Assembly (NCBI GenBank): GCA_947367725.1
Contig: CANBFZ010000083.1
Location: 1 to 7,284 of the forward strand
Direction of reading: 5' to 3'
DNA: 7,284 nt
DNA from: an uncultured Eubacterium sp.
GTDB lineage: Bacteria; Bacillota; Clostridia; Peptostreptococcales; Anaerovoracaceae
A program made the position numbers and the translations under genes. Each line of letters starts with the position of its first letter. Position 1 is the first letter of the stretch. Of this stretch, positions 5,075 through 7,284 are shown piece after piece. Under the pieces are notes generated by a model, which saw only the letters and a program-made list of their open reading frames with translations, did not search any database and was not told the origin of the DNA.

Positions 5075-5992
5075 TTATATTCTGCTGCGTACCCATTCCA
5101 TACATAGCTTAGGGTGCACCGCCGTCTGCGTCTCCATCGCAATGGACGCACAGGCAATGCCCATCTCTGCGGCTTCCTTTGCGGAAAGTCCCATCACATG
5201 TCCCAGCAGAATCGCTGCAGAAAAGGCATCGCCTGCGCCAGTTGCACTCAAAAGATGCACGGGCTTTGTATTTACAATGCCTTCGCAAACACCAGCAGCA
5301 GTTTCCTCCCTGTAATAAGCACCTTTTTCACCGAGACTGATAAAGACACGCTGTACCCCTTGCTGGCTAAACCAGGCGCCCGCCGCAGACAGGGATGTAG
5401 CGTCGATAATTTGCATACCACTCAAAAGCTCTGCCTCCATGCGATTGGGCTTTATCGTATGAAATTTACCAATCAACGACTTCACTCGTTCTGCCTTGGA
5501 TGCAGAAACCGGATCTAAAAACAGCGGCACCTCCGCATGGGAAACCAGGTATTCCAAAGTCTTGGTCTGCAGATTGCAGTCTAACCCGATGATCTGGGAT
5601 TGGTTCAGGGTTTCCATCTTGTCCGACAGAAAGGTCGGCGTAATCCGTTCCAGAATATCCATATTGCAGATGGCAAGTTCCATATCATTTTTATGATTGA
5701 GAATCGACAGATACATCCCTGTGCTCTCGCCAGGAATGTGATAAATATTCTGCGTATCAACACCTAATTCTGCAAGCTGTTTTCTAGCACTTTCACCCAA
5801 AAAATCATCGCCGGTTAAAGAAAGCATCGCCACATCCCCACCCAGCCTGGCAATATTTTCTACAATATTCCTGCCTACGCCGCCAAAAGACTGGCTGACT
5901 CTGCCTGGATTTGAGTCCGCCATGAGAAGGGGCTTATAAGGGCTTCCTTCAATATCAATATTAATGCCGCCAACCACCGTAATTGCTGCCAT
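5075..5992 (-). CDS. psuK: Pseudouridine kinase (PfkB family)
   Basis: A 305-aa PfkB-family sugar/nucleoside kinase, expected to phosphorylate pseudouridine to pseudouridine 5'-phosphate with ATP in the cytosol; PsuG then splits that product to uracil and ribose 5-phosphate. Evidence for PsuK rather than ribokinase or fructokinase is the close pattern match to Escherichia coli PsuK (YeiC): GGINIDIEG (8-16), ADSNPGRV (25-32), GGVGRNIVENIARLGG (37-52), LFLDPVSASK (157-166), IKPNRMEAELLSG (180-192). The ATP-site TGAGDAF at 251-257 carries the catalytic base D255. Length is near the E. coli protein (about 313 aa). The start is ATG at 5992; a purine-rich AGAAAGG lies about 14 nt upstream, a rather long spacing. 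It follows the nucleoside kinase gene by 41 nt on the same strand, a likely operon. No psuG is visible in the window, so the partner must lie elsewhere. Confidence 0.88.
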   Translation of the reverse strand: MAAITVVGGINIDIEGSPYKPLLMADSNPGRVSQSFGGVGRNIVENIARLGGDVAMLSLTGDDFLGESARKQLAELGVDTQNIYHIPGESTGMYLSILNHKNDMELAICNMDILERITPTFLSDKMETLNQSQIIGLDCNLQTKTLEYLVSHAEVPLFLDPVSASKAERVKSLIGKFHTIKPNRMEAELLSGMQIIDATSLSAAGAWFSQQGVQRVFISLGEKGAYYREETAAGVCEGIVNTKPVHLLSATGAGDAFSAAILLGHVMGLSAKEAAEMGIACASIAMETQTAVHPKLCMEWVRSRI

Positions 5993-6033
5993 CTCTGCTT
6001 TTGTATCCTTTCTACTTCTCTTCCAAACGATTC

Positions 6034-7284
6034 TTAATCTGTAAAAATGCTGCCTCCAATAAATTCTCTGATAATCGAATTATTGACAATCATGCTATCA
6101 TCCTCTATGGTTTTAAAGAATCTCAGGAACTTCAACATCCGCACTGCCTCTGCATATTCTGCCTCATCGGGACTAATTTCTTTCAGCAGCGGCTCTGCAT
6201 ATTTTTTCAATACTGCGATCTCATAAACGTGATAGGAGTTAAACAACACATCCGCTTCACTGCTGTAGGGAAAGATATTTTTATCTTCGCCTGCCCGTAC
6301 TTTGGGCCAGCTTGCAATAGTGCTCTGTGCGTTGTGTCCCCGATACAGATTGTCCCGCACCATACGCCGCAGCATTCGTTCATCTGTAGTCGGAATCCGA
6401 TTATGGGCGTCAATATTCAACTGCGTTAACGGACTGATATATATTTTAAATTTCTCTTCCTTCGCAATATAAGCAGTCAGCGCTTCATTGAGCGCATGAA
6501 TGCCCTCGATCACAATGGGCTGATTTGCCTTAATCGAAGTGATTCTGCTGCCGTATTCTTTATGACCCGTCATAAAATTAAACGTAGGCAAATCCACTTT
6601 CTCACCTGCCAGAAGTGCGTTCATATTGCTATTAAACAGCGCAATATCCAACGCCTGCAGATTCTCATAATCCTTTTCGCCATGGGCATCAAGGGGCGTT
6701 TCCTCTCGTTCCACAAAATAATCGTCAGTTCCCATGTAAATTGGATTCAGTCCATTGACCTTCAGTTGAATGCAAAGTCTTCTGGCAAAAGTAGTTTTCC
6801 CCGAAGACGAAGGTCCAGCAATCAAGATAATCCGCTTATTCTGCTGTTTAATCATGTCGGCAATTTCGGCAATTTTCTTCTCGTGGAGTGCCTCGGAAAG
6901 CTGCATCAATTCCTTGTACTGCCCGTTCTCAATCTTTTCGTTCAGGTCCGCCACATAATTCACACCCAGCAGTCGATCCCATCTGGTCTGCTCTCCGAAT
7001 GCCTGATACATCTTCGTTTCATCTACATACGCTGGAATTTCACTTGGATTTGCTGGATGTGGAAAGCGCAACAGCACCCCTCGCCGATACTTCATTAGCT
7101 GGAAATGCGCAATATAGCCTGCGGATGGCACCATCAATCCATAGAAAAAGTCCCTAACGCCGCCTAAAGAATAAAACTTAACGTCCTTTAAATGCAGGGA
7201 AGCATCCATAATCTTCTGTTTATCCCTGCGGCCGTCTCTCTCAAAGATTTCCATGGCTTCTTCCCTGGAAACAACTTCTTTTTC
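6034..7284 (-). CDS. Nucleoside kinase, uridine-kinase-like with ThrRS-like N-terminal region, 5' end outside window
   Basis: The C-terminal 416 residues of a protein usually about 550 aa long in Clostridia, in which a threonyl-tRNA-synthetase-like (TGS/second additional domain) N-terminus precedes a phosphoribulokinase/uridine-kinase domain. Counting from the Met codon at 7254, visible motifs are the P-loop GPSSSGKTT (147-155), MGTDDYF (174-180), LPTFNFMTGHKE (222-233), VIEGIHALN (248-256) and the lid-like RMVRDNLYRGHNAQ (297-310). The frame stays open for ten codons beyond that Met to the window edge (EKEVVSREEA), which fits the family, so 7254 is probably internal. The likely reaction is ATP-dependent phosphorylation of uridine or another nucleoside; the substrate has not been read from sequence. 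psuK follows 41 nt downstream, supporting a role in nucleoside salvage. Confidence 0.88.
   Translation of the reverse strand, partial: EKEVVSREEAMEIFERDGRRDKQKIMDASLHLKDVKFYSLGGVRDFFYGLMVPSAGYIAHFQLMKYRRGVLLRFPHPANPSEIPAYVDETKMYQAFGEQTRWDRLLGVNYVADLNEKIENGQYKELMQLSEALHEKKIAEIADMIKQQNKRIILIAGPSSSGKTTFARRLCIQLKVNGLNPIYMGTDDYFVEREETPLDAHGEKDYENLQALDIALFNSNMNALLAGEKVDLPTFNFMTGHKEYGSRITSIKANQPIVIEGIHALNEALTAYIAKEEKFKIYISPLTQLNIDAHNRIPTTDERMLRRMVRDNLYRGHNAQSTIASWPKVRAGEDKNIFPYSSEADVLFNSYHVYEIAVLKKYAEPLLKEISPDEAEYAEAVRMLKFLRFFKTIEDDSMIVNNSIIREFIGGSIFTD

Noticed and set aside
5047..5088. Terminator after psuK on the - strand (GACCC/GGGTC stem inside a GCAGCA/TGCTGC pairing)
   Set aside because: The pairing is real but has a large asymmetric bulge and overlaps the coding end, and the nearest T-run on the - strand (5026-5021) is about 29 nt past the inner stem, so intrinsic termination is not supported.
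6496..7098. 200-codon open frame on the + strand opposite the nucleoside kinase
   Set aside because: It is antisense to a gene with clear kinase motifs, has no family resemblance, and is rich in residues expected from reading that gene backwards.

Overview
The window reads as a piece of chromosome from a low-to-moderate GC Firmicute of the class Clostridia; the family cannot be fixed from sequence alone. The signs are a YclM-type (class III) aspartate kinase, a clostridial-style NdpA-like protein, a long nucleoside kinase of the threonyl-tRNA-synthetase-like/uridine-kinase fusion family, sigma-A-type promoters, and moderately GC-rich genes separated by very AT-rich spacers.

Left block (+ strand, 1-3275): the 3' nine-tenths of an aspartate kinase gene is followed after 3 nt by a nucleoid-associated protein gene (PF04245 family), which abuts (TAAATG) a DUF1848 gene with a radical-SAM-like CX3CX2C cluster near its C-terminus. 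The spacing implies one transcript and translational coupling. The enzymatic and nucleoid functions have no obvious shared pathway.

Middle (3276-3708): a 433-nt AT-rich spacer carries the least explained structure in the window. There are thirteen TTGAC/GTCAA half-sites arranged as facing pairs, and five of the pairings have exactly the form TTGAC-N25-GTCAA. One pair of units interleaves into a perfect 20-bp inverted repeat. The last, compact dyad overlaps the -35 box of a good sigma-A promoter for a YgeA-like aspartate/glutamate racemase (3709-4389). A small XRE-family HTH protein gene (4488-4766) follows.

Right block (- strand): a bidirectional hairpin terminator separates the convergent XRE gene from a tRNA-Arg(ACG) gene. 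The tRNA has an encoded CCA and a perfect consensus promoter (TTGACA-N17-TATAAT). Further right lie psuK (pseudouridine kinase, 5075-5992) and, 41 nt upstream of it on the same strand, the nucleoside kinase gene that runs off the window end. The two kinases form a probable nucleoside-salvage operon. The partner pseudouridine-5'-phosphate glycosidase gene psuG is not in view.

Most of the window is ordinary housekeeping and accessory metabolism. I see no complete novel system. The dyad array at 3310-3644 and the DUF1848 gene coupled to the nucleoid-associated protein gene are the parts worth a second look.
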